A model generated the notes under the pieces. It was not told the DNA's origin, searched no databases, and worked only from the letters and a program-made list of their open reading frames with translations. DNA of 64,000 nucleotides from contig NC_046679.1 of the NCBI RefSeq assembly GCF_009870125.1, positions 23,126,001-23,190,000 on the forward strand. Reading direction: 5' to 3'. Position numbers and translations under genes: made by a program. Shown one piece after another: positions 11,387-23,986 of this stretch. Positions within the stretch are counted from its first letter, which is position 1. Each line of letters begins with the position of its first letter. Source of the stretch: Drosophila pseudoobscura (lineage: Eukaryota; Arthropoda; Insecta; Diptera; Drosophilidae).

Positions 11387-14300
11387 CTAATTTGATTTTG
11401 CCGAATACGGACTTGTAGAGCCCACCGATGGGGGTGTGGGTGTCGCTCCACTACGTATACCATCGCCCTCGCACACATATTTTCCTGTAATCCGATAGAG
11501 AAAGAACAAATGTTATATCCCAAACATTCATCATCATTCGCTTAAAAACTTACCAGAAACAAAGCGTCGCTTGACCAACGATAAGCGATATCCACTGCCC
11601 TGGAGCTCGAACTCGATGCCCGACAGAGTGGTGCCCTCGCAGTTGAACTGAGTGGCCAACAGGGCTGGTGTTGACGGACCATCGTTGAGCTCAAGGCGAG
11701 CCCTCAACGTACCGACCCCACCGTCCTGGGAGTTCTGCGATATATCCGTAAAGTTCCATACCAAACGATTTGATTCGCCCAACCTAACAACACAATATAA
11801 AATAACCTGAGTTGTGGGATTTGCGGATGAGAGCGGTCTTGCTTACCACGCAGAATGGGGTTTGGACTGCACATTACGCACAGAGCCATTGACGGGCACG
11901 GACAGCGTGACGTTCAGGAGAGGCGAGGCACTGGCCATGGCATGGTTATTGTACTTGTAGTCTACCTTCAAGGCTGTATAGCTGGACTCGCACTTCCAGT
12001 AGCTCACCAGCTGGAAGGGACACGAGCTGGCCCCCGGCTTAGTTCGCACTTGGTACTTGAGTATGTCCACATTGAAATAGGAGGCCGTGGGGTTGTTCTC
12101 CGCCTGCCTTCGCAGAAGGGCCGTCAACGCTCCCATATTAAACTCTAGCATGGTGCTCAATGCGCTCGACTGCTGTCGATCTCTGGGAGGAGGAGAATAA
12201 ACGATGTTGAAACAGGAACGTAGCATGAAGAAAAAACGCAACCGATACTCACATTTGCACCAGTTTCCCATTGGGAACAAGATTCTCAAGATTCTGTACA
12301 TGCTTAATGCGAAAACCCAGCTTGGCTGGATTGGGATTATTGGCTAACAGGCCGGCAATGCCGGCTGGGAATGATAGCATCATATCACCGGACACCTTCA
12401 CCTGGCACCGCGACTCATCACTGCCTCGGAAGTAGGCATGTATAATCTCGTGGAAGGCCACCGCCAGCGGTATTGTGTCCGAAATACCAATTGTCAGCGG
12501 AGATGGGCCCCGGGAGGAGCCCACTCCCCCAATGGCCGTGCGGAACTCCAGGCTGCCAATGCTCTCGGCTCGATTCATCGGAGCTCCCGTCACGGGAGCC
12601 GGAGACATTCGACCGCGTCCAGGGGCCGTGTTCGTGGCGGCTGGTCCAATTGCAATCATATCGGAGCGACGGGAAGGCGGACGTGGTATGGCTATGCTTC
12701 CACCCGCGGACGTTGGTGTTGGTATCTGGCGTCCCCCTGGCTTGCCCAGGGTGGCCGATGCCGGGGCAGACATGCTCATGTCGCCAAGCTCCGAGAAGAT
12801 ATCTCCCAGATCCGCATATCGATTGTTGCTGGCATTGTTTGCGTTGTTGTTGGACAACGTAGGACTCTGCAGCGGTGCATATGGATGCACGCTGGCCGTG
12901 GGCGTTGAGGCATTCGAAATCTCGGGAGATTGCTGCCGCGAGGCCGGAGCACCTCGCGCCCCCTGCTGCAGCTGTTGGCTGTGATGCTGTTATAATGGAG
13001 GTATATTGATTAGAGTGTCATCTGAATAGAGAGTGGGCACAACTCACTGAAAAAACTCCAGTTGGAGACAGGGAAATGTTCTCGACGGTGGCACGCAGCT
13101 CATCAACGCTTGCCGACATCGGCGCCTGGCCGTTGTTCAGAGGCTTGATCTTCACATGAATCCGCCGCTCCTGCTTGTCATTATCAGAGTCCGTATCCGA
13201 GTCGGAATAGAAACTGCCAGCTAAACGGGTTTTAATCATTAGTATTTGTTATTTGTCTCAAGGCAACATTACTTGAAATTCTTACACTTATCTTGGCCCT
13301 CCTCCCAGGCGATCTCTTTGGCCGGCTGTATGCTGAAGCCCTCCTCATCCACCTCGTAGCCAGTCCCAGTTCCAGTAGCGGTGGAGCCCCCCGCAGGAGC
13401 TGTGGTCGAAGCCGACGTAGTAAGAGCCGCTCCGGCATTTGGTAGGCTGCCGCCACTCGCCCCGGCAACTCCTCCACTGCCACCCATGCTGCTGGCCCCA
13501 GCCGAGTCCACGCTGCCCTGTGCGGAGGTCACAGACAAGGCTGCCAATCCACCGCCAGCGCTGCTGCCACTGGAGTTCTGTGTCTTCATGCTGCGTCCGT
13601 GATCATCGTAGTCGAGCAGGGTGTTATTGGCCCTATCCACGCTGGCAGAGCGAGAGTTAGAAGAGTGTTAGCAAAGAAATGAGGTCGATTGTATCTGGCT
13701 CCCTACCTGGTCAGACGCTCTTCCTGTATGTGCTCGGCGGCCTCGTTGTCTTTCTTCTTTTTGGATTTTTTAGTTTTCGTCTTGTCACGGCGACTCCTTA
13801 AGATGCCCGACACTGCCAGCGAGATATTGATTATAATTTGTGTTAGCTATGAGATGACTTAGGATTAGGCAAGCTACAGGCTAATAGAACACATATTAAA
13901 TACATAATTGAGGGGAGCATAGTGGAGAAGAATATGCCCCACTCGACAATGAAAAACAAATACTTTCGAGAAATTTCAGCGACACACTCGAAATTTTACG
14001 CAAATGGTTAGTTCTTATAGATTAGTTTATAGTTTACATCGGAATCTTAAATGCAACTATTTCCTCGGAACTCGTGACTCAAACACCGCCGTAAAGTGCT
14101 CAAAATGGCTTGGATGTTAATCAGGTATGAGGGACAAGCTGGTGCACACAGAAAAGCCTTTGAATTTGTACATATTTAACCTAAGCTTAAAGCATGCGTT
14201 TCGGATGGATGGTACAGGTACAGCTACAGGTACCGGGTAAAAGGGTACAGGATGTACAGGATCTTTGTGGACAGGGCAAGGGCAGGGCAGGGCAGGGCTG

Positions 14301-16817
14301 GGCAGGAGCAGGACGGGTTCAATCACTTTCATTGAGATAAATTTACCCTGAGAGTTTGATGTGAATATATTTAAAAGTGACGTTGCACGTCTGGACGTTG
14401 TCGTTGTGGTGGCTGCTGTCGTTGCTGCTGCTGTGGTGGCGTTTGCTGCTGCCGCTGTCTGTTGGAGATGTTCTTGCTCATTTAATGATTTCGATAATTG
14501 CTGCTCGCTTGTCGTTGCATTCAGTATTTGCTTTTTGCCGCCACCTGCACTGGCAGTTGGTGTTAAGGCCTCGGCCGGCTGTTGCTGATCTAAAGTTTTT
14601 GATTTTGATTAGTCGATCAGTGCATGGCATGGATGATGGGTTTTGATTTGGGATGAACGATGATATAGAGACGATGGTTGATGATGGAGGTTTTAGACAA
14701 AGAGAAGAGAAGCATAGAGAACAGATGGCGATAGTTAGATAGGCTCTTGGGCGTTCATGTGATGCGGGGTGTGCTTGTGTGTATATTTGTGTGCATGTTC
14801 ATAGGTAGTCCCTTAGTCTCTAATGTGTGTTGGTTGATTGATTGGCTGGTGTTTGAGTGTACATTTGCATAGATCGATTGATAGAAAGAAAGTAACTAAA
14901 AATAAAAAAGGAATCTATAAGCTGTAGACATAAATGAAGGACAGGTGGACGGGGAAAAGTTTCAATTACAGATTCATTTACAACATTTAGATCAAGAAAT
15001 GGAACCAATAGTAAAAACCAAGTATAAGACAATTGGAATAAATGAATATTGAAGCATGACTAAACAAAGGTTACTCCGGTATTACGCCCAGTGTCACGTA
15101 CATAAATAGTTTTAGGCACAGATGTGAAACATACTACAAACAGATCAAACAGTATAGAAATAATGCATATAGTCGAAGAACTACAATCATAAGCAACAAA
15201 AACAAAATAAAAAGTAAAACAAAATCAAAGAGAATGAACCTTGATTGCTATTGTCCTCAGAGATAGGAGAGTTTTTGGTGATATTGGTGGTGAGATTATT
15301 CGTGCCAGTTGTTGCTGTGTTGCTACTGTTCGTTGCTGTAGTTGTGGTGGTTGTGTTGGTGGTATTGTTGTTGTTGGTGGTGCTGTTGATGCTTCCACTG
15401 CCACTCATACCGAAATTTCCAGCGCCCGTCGGAGGCTGATGCTGTTGTTTTGCTGTGGTCATGAACCACGAGCGCAAGCTCTTCACCGTAGAGGTGGCCC
15501 CGCCAGCTGACTGTGGCTGGCCCACCACAGTAATGTCTGGGGAAGTGGGACGCGGCGACGCCAGTGAGCCGGCTCCGGCCCCGAGTGTGGCGTCCTCGGC
15601 ATAAGGAATACTGCCGCTCGCCGCACTGCCACTGCCCAAAGAGATGGCAGCCAGCGCATCTCCTCGCTGATCCATGGACACAATGCTGCCAGAAGCGACT
15701 GCTCCACTGCCAGACCGGAGAGCTGCTTGAATACTGGTGGCTGAGTTCGAGTTGGATGCGGTGGCAGAGGCTTGCGGCTGTTGCAGCCGGGATCCACTTG
15801 AGAGAGCAATACATTCTAGTTCAGGCATTTCTGTCAGACAGGACGTATGAGAGATATATGAGATATGATTATACTGGGATGCTGAAGCTGGTCTTACCCG
15901 GCTTCTCCAGGCCCGTATACTTGTTGAGTACAAACTGTTCCAACAGTTTGTCCACAGACATGTCCACAAACTGGCGCTTGAAGTCCGAGTGCACTTGCCC
16001 CACCATGTCATGATTGTTTTGCAGCATTTCCAAATAGGTGGACAGAAACTCTTTCATTTGCCGCAGATGAACTTCCTCGATCTCTTGGAAACGCTGAAAG
16101 GAGAAACTACTGTTAGCCAGAAAACAGGAAGACAGAAATACAGGCAGGAGGGTCGCCTTTACCTTGCAGGTCTGCGTCATGCGTCGCTCAAATTCGTTTT
16201 TAATGGGATTATGCTTATCCAACAGCGACTTGTAGTCCTCGTGCAGTTTCTTCAGTTTGCTCTCCAGCTTCTCTGCATCCTTGTGCGATCCATTATCCTT
16301 CCGCAGCTTCTCCAGCTCCAAGACCTTGCTGGCATAGAGATCGCGCAACTTCTGCACCGCCACCGTTGACGTTTGGATCGCCTGAACACACTCCAGGGTC
16401 TGCGACTCCTCCTCCTTGACGGTCTTGTGCTTCTTGTGCAGCTCATCGGCATACTTGGCCACGTCCTTGACCAGCTCCGTCAGCTTCTGCACCATTTGCA
16501 TGTGAAGGGTGGAGAGCTTCTCGGCAGAGGTGCGCAGTATTGTCCAGACCGGGGCAAAGGTGCTGTTCAATGTCCCAGTGCTGGCCTTGTGCGCCAGCTT
16601 GGACATCATCTTCGAGTTCTGCTCCTCAATGTTGGACTTCTCGCGCAGGAACTCGGACAGCTCCTTGCTGGCCACCAGGCCAAATTTCATGTTGTGATAC
16701 AGAACATCGAACCCATTGTTCTTCTCGCCCTGTAAACGTGATAAAGTTGATCAGAGGTTCTTCAAGTTGCTGAGGAATGTGGCATACCCAAAAGTAATCA
16801 TTGAAATCCACCGTCAT
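11387..16817 (-). CDS. FCHo: FCHo, F-BAR and mu-homology domain endocytic protein
   Basis: Twelve coding exons fit in frame: 16788-16817, 16163-16729, 15898-16093, 15240-15830, 14347-14589, 13707-13812, 13286-13641, 13048-13220, 12253-12986, 11847-12182, 11554-11783 and 11387-11484, giving 1219 residues. FCHo proteins bend membrane and activate AP-2 at nascent clathrin pits. The N-terminal F-BAR (EFC) domain occupies about residues 1-265 (MTVDFNDYFW then a long coiled coil). The middle is Ser/Thr/Asn/Gly-rich, with a basic stretch GILRSRRDKTKTKKSKKKK and an acidic SDSDTDSDND. The C-terminal mu-homology domain runs from about 920 to 1190 and includes WKCESSYTALKVDYKYN. Exon 14347-14589 codes 81 low-complexity residues and may be alternative, since its length is a multiple of three. 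The first coding exon is only 30 bases. The intron 16094-16162 is stop-free and in frame. Confidence 0.9.
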
Positions 16818-18224
16818 CTTGTCTGTCGGAATGTTTTCCGTCCCTTGTACTTCTTTAACTTTAGTTTACTATTATTTCCTTCTACCCTCAGTCTTCGTAA
16901 AGGCTTGGCTTGATTGCTTTCTAATTGACTTTGAAGTTGCAGCAGCGGCAGCTCCCTAGTGGCTATTACTCATGTGCAGCACCATGAACGGATGTTGCTG
17001 GTAGTGTTTGTCTGATCCTGGCCCTGGGCAGGACTCCACATCATCAGTTTCTGTTTCCGTTCCCGTTGCGTCTTCAACATGCATGGGCACTGGTCTTCAT
17101 GCGATGCTGATGCTCTCTACATGGACGTTCCCACTCTTGGTTTCCACAGTCACTCTTAAATAAAATGAAGTAGATCTTTAGTTGTAGGTGATTAGTTCCT
17201 TTTCTCTAAAATCTATTAAAATTTGGAAAAAAAATTAGAAAAACTTTGGAAAAATAAATTTGCGTTTAAAAAATGTCTTTACCAAACACGTCTGATAGTT
17301 CACAAAATACGAACACATTTTTCCTTAAAAAATGTAATCTCCTTAAATTTGCACAAAAAGGGAATTCCCCTAAATTTTTGCTATCTACAATTGCTCTGAC
17401 CAGTAAATTATATACTATATATTAAAAACGAAAGAAAAACACATATTTACATATTATCTTTATGCTCCTTCTTGTTTGATGAATAAAAAATTAAAAATAT
17501 ACATAATAAAATCATGTAAAAATATTGAACATTTTTGATTTTCAAACCGTCTTATATCAAAACAGTGTAAAAACAGAATTAGGAATTATTACTTTATTTG
17601 AGCATCCCAGAAGATTAATATATGTACATACGTAAGAAATGACACAGACTGACAAACTTCAGATAAACCTCTTGTTATCACTCAGAGACAGACATAGCTG
17701 TATCGAGTTGCCTATTGATGCTGATTTAATATACTTTATACTTTATGAGGTCGTAAGCCCTTCCTTCTGTATGTTACACAGATCCACCGCAGAACATACA
17801 TAAATCCTTCGTATCGTTTAGACAAATTAAAAATTAAAAAAGCTCAACTTTATTCTTATTTATATTCATGCAAAGATTGGAAGTAGCTATCTTTAATTTA
17901 ATAGATCCAAAATAGTGTGCATTGGAGTAAGGTTGTAATCGTTTATTTTAGTGTTTCTTTTGTCACTATAGTCCATAAAAGGAGATTCAATAAATAAAAT
18001 AATAATATATTTGGGTTGATTATATTTATTGAATGAAAATCTTAAACTTTAAGTTGACAACACACAATTGACAGTACACAATTTTTTGAGACACTTACTA
18101 CTACTACTACGCACATTAATAAAGGATTGAGAATTGAATAAAGTTCAATTCTCTTGATTGCCATATTTACTGAATTAGACTTTAAATCTTAAGCTTAGAA
18201 AAAATGTAAATGATGAGGGAGAGA
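16818..18224. other. FCHo 5' region and Kdm3 3' flank
   Basis: No protein gene seen. The FCHo 5' UTR and promoter probably lie in the more GC-rich part up to about 17160. From there to 18200 the DNA is AT-rich, with several A/T runs and no long open frame, and ends in the Kdm3 3' UTR. Confidence 0.5.
18025..18030 (-). terminator. Candidate poly(A) signal for Kdm3
   Basis: TTTATT on the + strand is AATAAA on the minus strand, 196 bases beyond the Kdm3 stop codon. Confidence 0.4.
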
Positions 18225-18225
18225 T

Positions 18226-20832
18226 CTAATCTCCCTGTAGCTTCGACATTTCCACATCAATGCGTTCGTCCAGTGCCCGCGTCAAGATGTGGCAGCAGTC
18301 CTTGATGGCGTGGTAAATGATATTCTTGATCTGCAACTTGTCCTCGTGGTTGGTGTGCGAGTGCGAGAGGCGCCGGAACTCGTGCGTTAGATGATAGCAG
18401 TGAGTGATGTTCTCCGGCGAGACAAAGTCCTCGGCCACCTTGATGCAGTTGTGCAGGTTCTGGACCTGGTGCGGGGCCCCAGCGGGTATGAAGACAGCGT
18501 CCCCCAAGCACTGCACAATGGGATGACCCTCCACGCCGTATTCCTTGAACAAACGGGCCCGCAACTTGTCGTCCAGATACCAGTTCTGATCGTGTATCGG
18601 ATCATGATCGGGCTCCAACCGGAAGCCCTTCTCCAACGTAACGCGATTAAGTAGATCGCGGATTTTGTCGGCATCGCGAGCCGGGAAGATGTGCCACAGC
18701 GCTCCGGGAAGTACCTCGGGAGACTGGCACCGGGACCGCGTGATATAATCGCATCCGCCCATGGCAATGGCTCGCTGAGTGGCCGCCAACTGGGGTTTGC
18801 TATCCTCGTCCTGGGGTATTCCCACATAGACCATTATGTTGACGGCATCCGAGATGTCCAGATGGAGGTTGGTCGTTCCCTTTTGGGGATAAAGCGCCGA
18901 TCCATACGCATTGTACATCTTGGGCCCAAGATCGGGCGGCACAAACATCTTCGGCAGGCAGCTGGCAATGTTCAGATTTCCCGTTCGCAGCGTGTACTCT
19001 GGCATGGGCAGCCCTTGCATGAGATCCGCAAACCGAGTGGGCAGAATCTCGGCAAAATCATCGCCCGGCGGCCAGTCTTTCAACTTGAGCAGCATGTGCT
19101 TTCCGTTGGCGTCCAGTAGACGCTTGCTCATGCACTGGAATCCCTCCCAGAAGTGCCGCATGGGTTGATTGGGCACCAGGTTGCCATTGAGACAGTTGAT
19201 CAAATCGTTTGGCTTGTCGCCAAAGTCCCGACAGAAGGCCTCCGGACGCCACAGATCCAGGTTCAATGAGCGAGCCACCTCTGAGATCATCACGGGCTGG
19301 CCACACTTCCATACCTCCTGGTAGAGCACACGATTGTCCGGATGCATTGCATCCGTGAGCCTCAAGAGCTTGCCATCGCACAGCCATTCGTGGGGCACGC
19401 CGGGGGCCAGCTGTGTGGACTGGGCCAGGGTCATGGCTCTCGGAGGCAGAAACCTCCTCAGACCGGCCAGACCCTTTCGCAGAAAATTTATGTGCTTGAA
19501 GTTATCAAACGCACTCGTGATCGGATCCTTTCCGAGGGTCTCTTTGGTCCAAGCCCGACCCGGGACGTAGTCTATGCCCCGTTCCCGGGCGAATTCCAGC
19601 TTTTTGGAGTGCAGCTGCTCCAGCCTCTGCTGCTGGTGTAGTTTCTGCTCGGTGGCCAGCGAAGAGAAGCTCGTGTGCTGCTTCAATTGCGACTCCTTGA
19701 TCATGTCCTGTATGAAGGCATTCAACTGGGGGTCCTTTACCTCCTGCTTGCTGAGCAGGCAGCCGCAGACCTGGGGCACCTGCCACAGGGTGCGCACCTC
19801 GTGCAGCAACCTGCCCAAGACGTTCAGGGCATCACCGGCAATGATCTGCGTCAGCATCAGCTCGGTCATGGCATGCTGCTGCGAACCACTGGGATCGGTG
19901 CAGAGCCCCCAGTGGTATTCGTCGCATCCCTTCTGCAGGGACGTCTCCACGCGCCGCAGGCGCTGACCTTCTTTTCTGTCCTTGAAGCAGTCCAGACAGA
20001 CGCCAAAGCCGCACTTGCGACAGGTCCAGTGATAGTTAAACAACGTGGTGTCGCAGACATCGCAGATCTCCCGAATGCCCTTTACAGCCTTCTTCCAGGC
20101 GATGGTCCCATCGGAATTCTCGTGCAACTTCAGAGCCTCCGCTTCCTGGCGCCACAGATAGCAAAACTGATCGCCCGCATGAAGGAGTATGTAACGACAC
20201 ACTTGTATGTCCATGAAACCACTGGTGGGTGCCGTCGTACCATCCGGCTGCCAAATGCTGCAGTCCTCCTTTGTAGGCTCGATGTAGGGGTTCGGGAACC
20301 CGGCCACACTCAGCTCCCCCTTGCCGTTGTACTGCAGGCGTCGGAATTCGTAGAACCTGCAATAGACATCGTTGCTGGTGGCGTTGCTCTCGCTGGAGGA
20401 AGGCGCGTCGTGACGCTTGCGGCATTCGCGACACTTGGGAACCTCCGCTACCGCTACTGCTGTATCTCGCGTGGGTTGCTGCTGCTGCAACTTAAAGCAG
20501 GGCAGGTCCTGTAAAAAGATAGAGCAACTCTCTCGGTACTGCTTATGCCGGAGCTCCTCCTCATCCGTCAACAGTGTTTCTGCTTGACTACTGCTGGAAG
20601 GTTTCAGCTCTTTGTCCTGCCTTGGCTTCGCCTCTGGCGTTCCATTTCCACTCTGCGTCTCCAAGCATGGTTTCTTTGTCTTGTTCTCATTCGAAATGTG
20701 TATCTCAATAATCGATTTCGGATCCGATCTCATGGACAGACAACTTAAAGGGGATACCGTGCGCTTGCGGCTTGCGGTGGCAGAAGTTTGAGCAGCAACA
20801 GCTGCTACCGCTGCCAGTTCGGTCTGTGGCAT
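18226..20832 (-). CDS. Kdm3: Kdm3, JmjC-domain H3K9 demethylase (JHDM2 family)
   Basis: An 868-residue reading frame from ATG at 20832 to TAG at 18226-18228. KDM3/JHDM2 enzymes are nuclear Fe(II)/2-oxoglutarate oxygenases that remove mono- and dimethyl marks from histone H3 lysine 9. A Cys-rich finger at about 257-285 (CDVCDTTLFNYHWTCRKCGFG) matches the family's C2HC4-type zinc finger. The JmjC domain covers the C-terminal third: iron ligands are seen as HLD (His657, Asp659, followed by ISDAVNIMVYVG) and His788 in GAPHQVQN. The N terminus is Ala/Ser-rich and basic. The same frame stays open upstream to another ATG at 20982, but the extra 50 residues include an unlikely Phe/Pro-rich stretch that looks like an intron ending TTTTCGAAG, so I prefer 20832. 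Catalytic ligands are intact, so the enzyme should be active. Confidence 0.9.
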   Translation of the reverse strand: MPQTELAAVAAVAAQTSATASRKRTVSPLSCLSMRSDPKSIIEIHISNENKTKKPCLETQSGNGTPEAKPRQDKELKPSSSSQAETLLTDEEELRHKQYRESCSIFLQDLPCFKLQQQQPTRDTAVAVAEVPKCRECRKRHDAPSSSESNATSNDVYCRFYEFRRLQYNGKGELSVAGFPNPYIEPTKEDCSIWQPDGTTAPTSGFMDIQVCRYILLHAGDQFCYLWRQEAEALKLHENSDGTIAWKKAVKGIREICDVCDTTLFNYHWTCRKCGFGVCLDCFKDRKEGQRLRRVETSLQKGCDEYHWGLCTDPSGSQQHAMTELMLTQIIAGDALNVLGRLLHEVRTLWQVPQVCGCLLSKQEVKDPQLNAFIQDMIKESQLKQHTSFSSLATEQKLHQQQRLEQLHSKKLEFARERGIDYVPGRAWTKETLGKDPITSAFDNFKHINFLRKGLAGLRRFLPPRAMTLAQSTQLAPGVPHEWLCDGKLLRLTDAMHPDNRVLYQEVWKCGQPVMISEVARSLNLDLWRPEAFCRDFGDKPNDLINCLNGNLVPNQPMRHFWEGFQCMSKRLLDANGKHMLLKLKDWPPGDDFAEILPTRFADLMQGLPMPEYTLRTGNLNIASCLPKMFVPPDLGPKMYNAYGSALYPQKGTTNLHLDISDAVNIMVYVGIPQDEDSKPQLAATQRAIAMGGCDYITRSRCQSPEVLPGALWHIFPARDADKIRDLLNRVTLEKGFRLEPDHDPIHDQNWYLDDKLRARLFKEYGVEGHPIVQCLGDAVFIPAGAPHQVQNLHNCIKVAEDFVSPENITHCYHLTHEFRRLSHSHTNHEDKLQIKNIIYHAIKDCCHILTRALDERIDVEMSKLQGD

Positions 20833-20982
20833 TCTGTGTGTATCTCTGGCCTTCGAAAATAAGAAAAAGGAAGGAAGAAAAGAGGGTGGGTTGAGCTTTT
20901 CGGTTTCTGTCGGGCCTTCTTTTTCCCCTCTGCACTGGTAATGCTTCTTGAGTGAAGTGGCTAATGCTGCGTGCTCCTCCAT

Positions 20983-22928
20983 GCTCCTCTATGCTCCGTG
21001 CTCCCGATCTTCTTTGCTTTTTGTCTTTCTTTATCTTGATGTATAATGCTTGCCATCTTGTCTCTTCTTGATCTTTTTTTGTCTTCCGTTTAACACTCTC
21101 GGCGTGGTTGCAGACTGCAACTGCATATCCGGTAATGTGGCGGACAACTTTCGTTGGCTTTTCTTCTTAAATGCACAAGCACATCTTTCGCGAATGAATC
21201 GAGCAGAGAGCTTCAAGAGAATACAGCACAACTACTCACTGCCTCCACATTACCTGGCGCAGCGGAGAGCCTTACTTAACACATAGCATGCATCAGGTTA
21301 ATATAGATTTTAATTAGTATGTACTATTACAGACGTTATCCCACATCCAACACACACCGATATACACACATGCATACATTTGAATCCAAAAAGATATGGT
21401 TATTTCGATAGGACGCGGTAATAAACCTCGGTAATAATTTGACTGTCCATTGATCAACTACGCCACAAATTGGGACTGTGGGCGTCGTATACACCCCTTT
21501 ATATGCGAGTATATTATACACACAGTCGACACAGAAATGCAACGGTGGGCAGTCTTTTTGGAGCAGTCAACCACAACGAAAAATTGACCCTTATCAGCGA
21601 ACCACGATACGAGCATCAATGTGCACACAGTCATGTACGTTCCAAGTCGGGCATCACTCTTTGAGCGTTCACTGTACAGCAACATTTTTCAACTATTTTT
21701 TGCTATTTTTAGGAAGAACGTGATAATCAAATTAAAAGCGAAACATAGTCAAAAAGGTTTTCGAATGATATCTGAGGGGCTCTGGGGCTTAACAGCTCTG
21801 TTAATGCTAACATGCCAATTTACAGAATCAACAAGTGTCGCTGGGCAGACAGAAATTCCGGGCCGACGGATATGGAAGGCAAGTGCCTTCCAATTATATG
21901 GTCATATAATTGAGGGGACATTGGGAATTGACCCTGGATGACACAAGAACAGCCGTCCCGTCCCGTCCATATATACACACGAACGTGTGTACGGGCGGGC
22001 GGGTTTGTTTGTGTTTTTGGGCGTTCACTGCAGAGCAGAGCCAGCACAGAAGTCTTACGAAACACGGCGAAAGAGAAATGTGGAAAAACATGGGAAGCGA
22101 CGACAGAAAACCCTACAAGCGACTCGCTCTCCACACCTCTTCCCCCTTTTGCAAATTGATCAATCAATTCACTTTCTGGGCGCTTCATGACCTTTTAATT
22201 CAATGAAAGCCTGCACTTTATATAACACCACCACTGCAATCAATAAACAGTAGAGAACAATGGAAAGCACGCACGACGAGCAGCGAAGTTTAAATTTTTT
22301 GAGTTTACTTAACGCCGTCTGATAACGCCGACTCCAGATAAATATTTGTGTACATTTACTACTATTTTGAGGCGCTGTGCGGTGGCACGGCAACACTGGC
22401 CGATTACTACATCGCTCTAGATTTGTTTTTTTTTCTTCAATGAATTTGTTTTTGCCCCGCCTTTACGATATGCACAGTCCATGATTTAGGTTTGTTAAAG
22501 AACAATAATAAACACTTTGGTCACCAGGAAACGTTTTCGTTGTTGCACTTTTATCAATTTAAATTTGTGTACTGAGCATTACAAACACCATCACACTACG
22601 CTACTGACGCACACACACACACCACATAAAAAACTTGGCGTTCAAAGTGGATAGAACAAACAAGCTTTCAACAGCTAATTTATACGCTTTGGAAGGTCAT
22701 TGCAACTTACACTTACTACTTATTGCATTTTGGGAAACAGTCAGCCATTTCTTTTATAAAACTCTACTCGTGAAAATCAGTACTTTAGTAAAAAATTCGA
22801 TTTTTCATTTGCACCAGTGACTTATCGGTAAATCGGTATCGGTCTGACGAATGAAATGAGGAACTTAGCCCACTTTGGCCCCTTTTTTAAACAACATCGA
22901 TGATATCGCCGAGCTCTGTTGACTGAAA
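20983..22928. other. Kdm3 upstream region and mRpL47 promoter region
   Basis: Divergent spacer between Kdm3 (-) and mRpL47 (+). No protein domain was recognised in any frame. Near 22386-22395 is GGCAACACTG, and between 22829 and 22910 there are several ATCGGTA/ATCGATGATATCG motifs resembling DRE-like elements of housekeeping promoters, placed 20-100 bases before the mRpL47 ATG. Confidence 0.45.
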
Positions 22929-23918
22929 ATGTCGACTATTTTAAAGAAATGTTTTAATTTGGCTAAAACTGTGAGAACAGCGACGATAACGAGTCTTCTT
23001 ACTGCTCCAAAGCAGCAATGGCAGGCCTTGAGGTGGGTTTCGGCAGTTGTAGTGATTTTATTGGCGTACGCACATCTTTGTTTTTATGTAATACGTAGTG
23101 CTGCCGCCTCCCAAACGCCGCATGCTCAAATGATGCACACCAGCCCGATGCGGCATGGTCTGATGGAGTTCTTCGATGACCCCAAGCACTGGAGCGAGAA
23201 CGATATAAAGGTGGGACGGGCCTGGAGGACGGATGAGCTGCGCATCAAATCCAACAAGGAGCTGCATCAGCTCTGGTTTATATTGCTGAAGGAACGGAAT
23301 ATGCTTCTTACTATGGAGCACGAATGCAATGACAAAATGGAGATCTTTCCCAGCCCCGAGCGAATTGATAAGGTAACTAGCCAACCTTTAGCTTGTTGAG
23401 CACGTAAAATATAAAAAGCCATTTATTCATAGGTGAAAATTTCCATGGACAATCTTGAGAAAGTGGTGCGGGAACGCAATACAGCCTATCATTTGCTGGA
23501 AACGGGTGAAACAGGCGAGCGACCCCAGAAGAGGGTAAACAACGCGTTTGGCTTACAGGTCAACTATAAATCCTGCGAGCATGTCCTGCCACCCTTCATG
23601 AACCTGAAATGGATAAAGTCCCGCAATATTGGCTTTGGCGGCAGGGCCGTGAATAGATTTCTGCTCAAGTACCGCGAGCAGCTTTACAATGCCAAGCGCA
23701 AGGCGAAGAAGTATGCCATGGTATAGCAACAAATAAAGACGATATCTAATAATATTCTTTGTTTCAGCCGCTCTCGCAACGAGGTAATGATGATTCTACG
23801 CCGCAATCCCAACTTTGATCTGGAAGTGCTGCGCCGTAAGTTCCCCGATGTGGATATCGACAAACTACGCAGTGCGGATAAGGCCCGAGGACACTATGTG
23901 CCGAAGGTTGGCGTCTAA
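22929..23918 (+). CDS. mRpL47: Mitochondrial large-subunit ribosomal protein L47 (uL29m)
   Basis: Exons 22929-23032, 23099-23372, 23433-23710 and 23768-23918 join to 268 residues. The protein is a component of the mitochondrial 54S/39S large subunit, homologous to bacterial L29. The N-terminal ~30 residues are basic and Ser/Thr-rich, as for a mitochondrial targeting peptide. The core has [11 protein letters not shown], then [39 protein letters not shown], the L29-like helical hairpin that is the family signature. The third donor is GTATGC at 23711, not the later GTATAG, because only it restores the continuation AKNRSRNEVM. Intron 1 (66 bases) has no stop and is in frame. The stop lies only 68 bases from the stop of the oppositely oriented neighbour. 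Confidence 0.92.
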
Positions 23919-23986
23919 CTTTGCAGCATTTTTAGTTATTTAGTCATTAAATCGAAAAAATACTGTGTAAATTGAACATCTTAACT

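Noticed and set aside
20833-20982. N-terminal 50-residue extension of Kdm3 starting at ATG 20982
   Set aside because: The added residues include a Phe/Pro/Ser-rich run that looks like a pyrimidine tract before a splice site; the shorter start fits better. It remains possible that this ATG is in an upstream exon.
22386-22395. GGCAACACTG as the end of a second MITE
   Set aside because: It resembles the MITE terminus, but no partner end or target duplication was found nearby; more likely a promoter-type motif.
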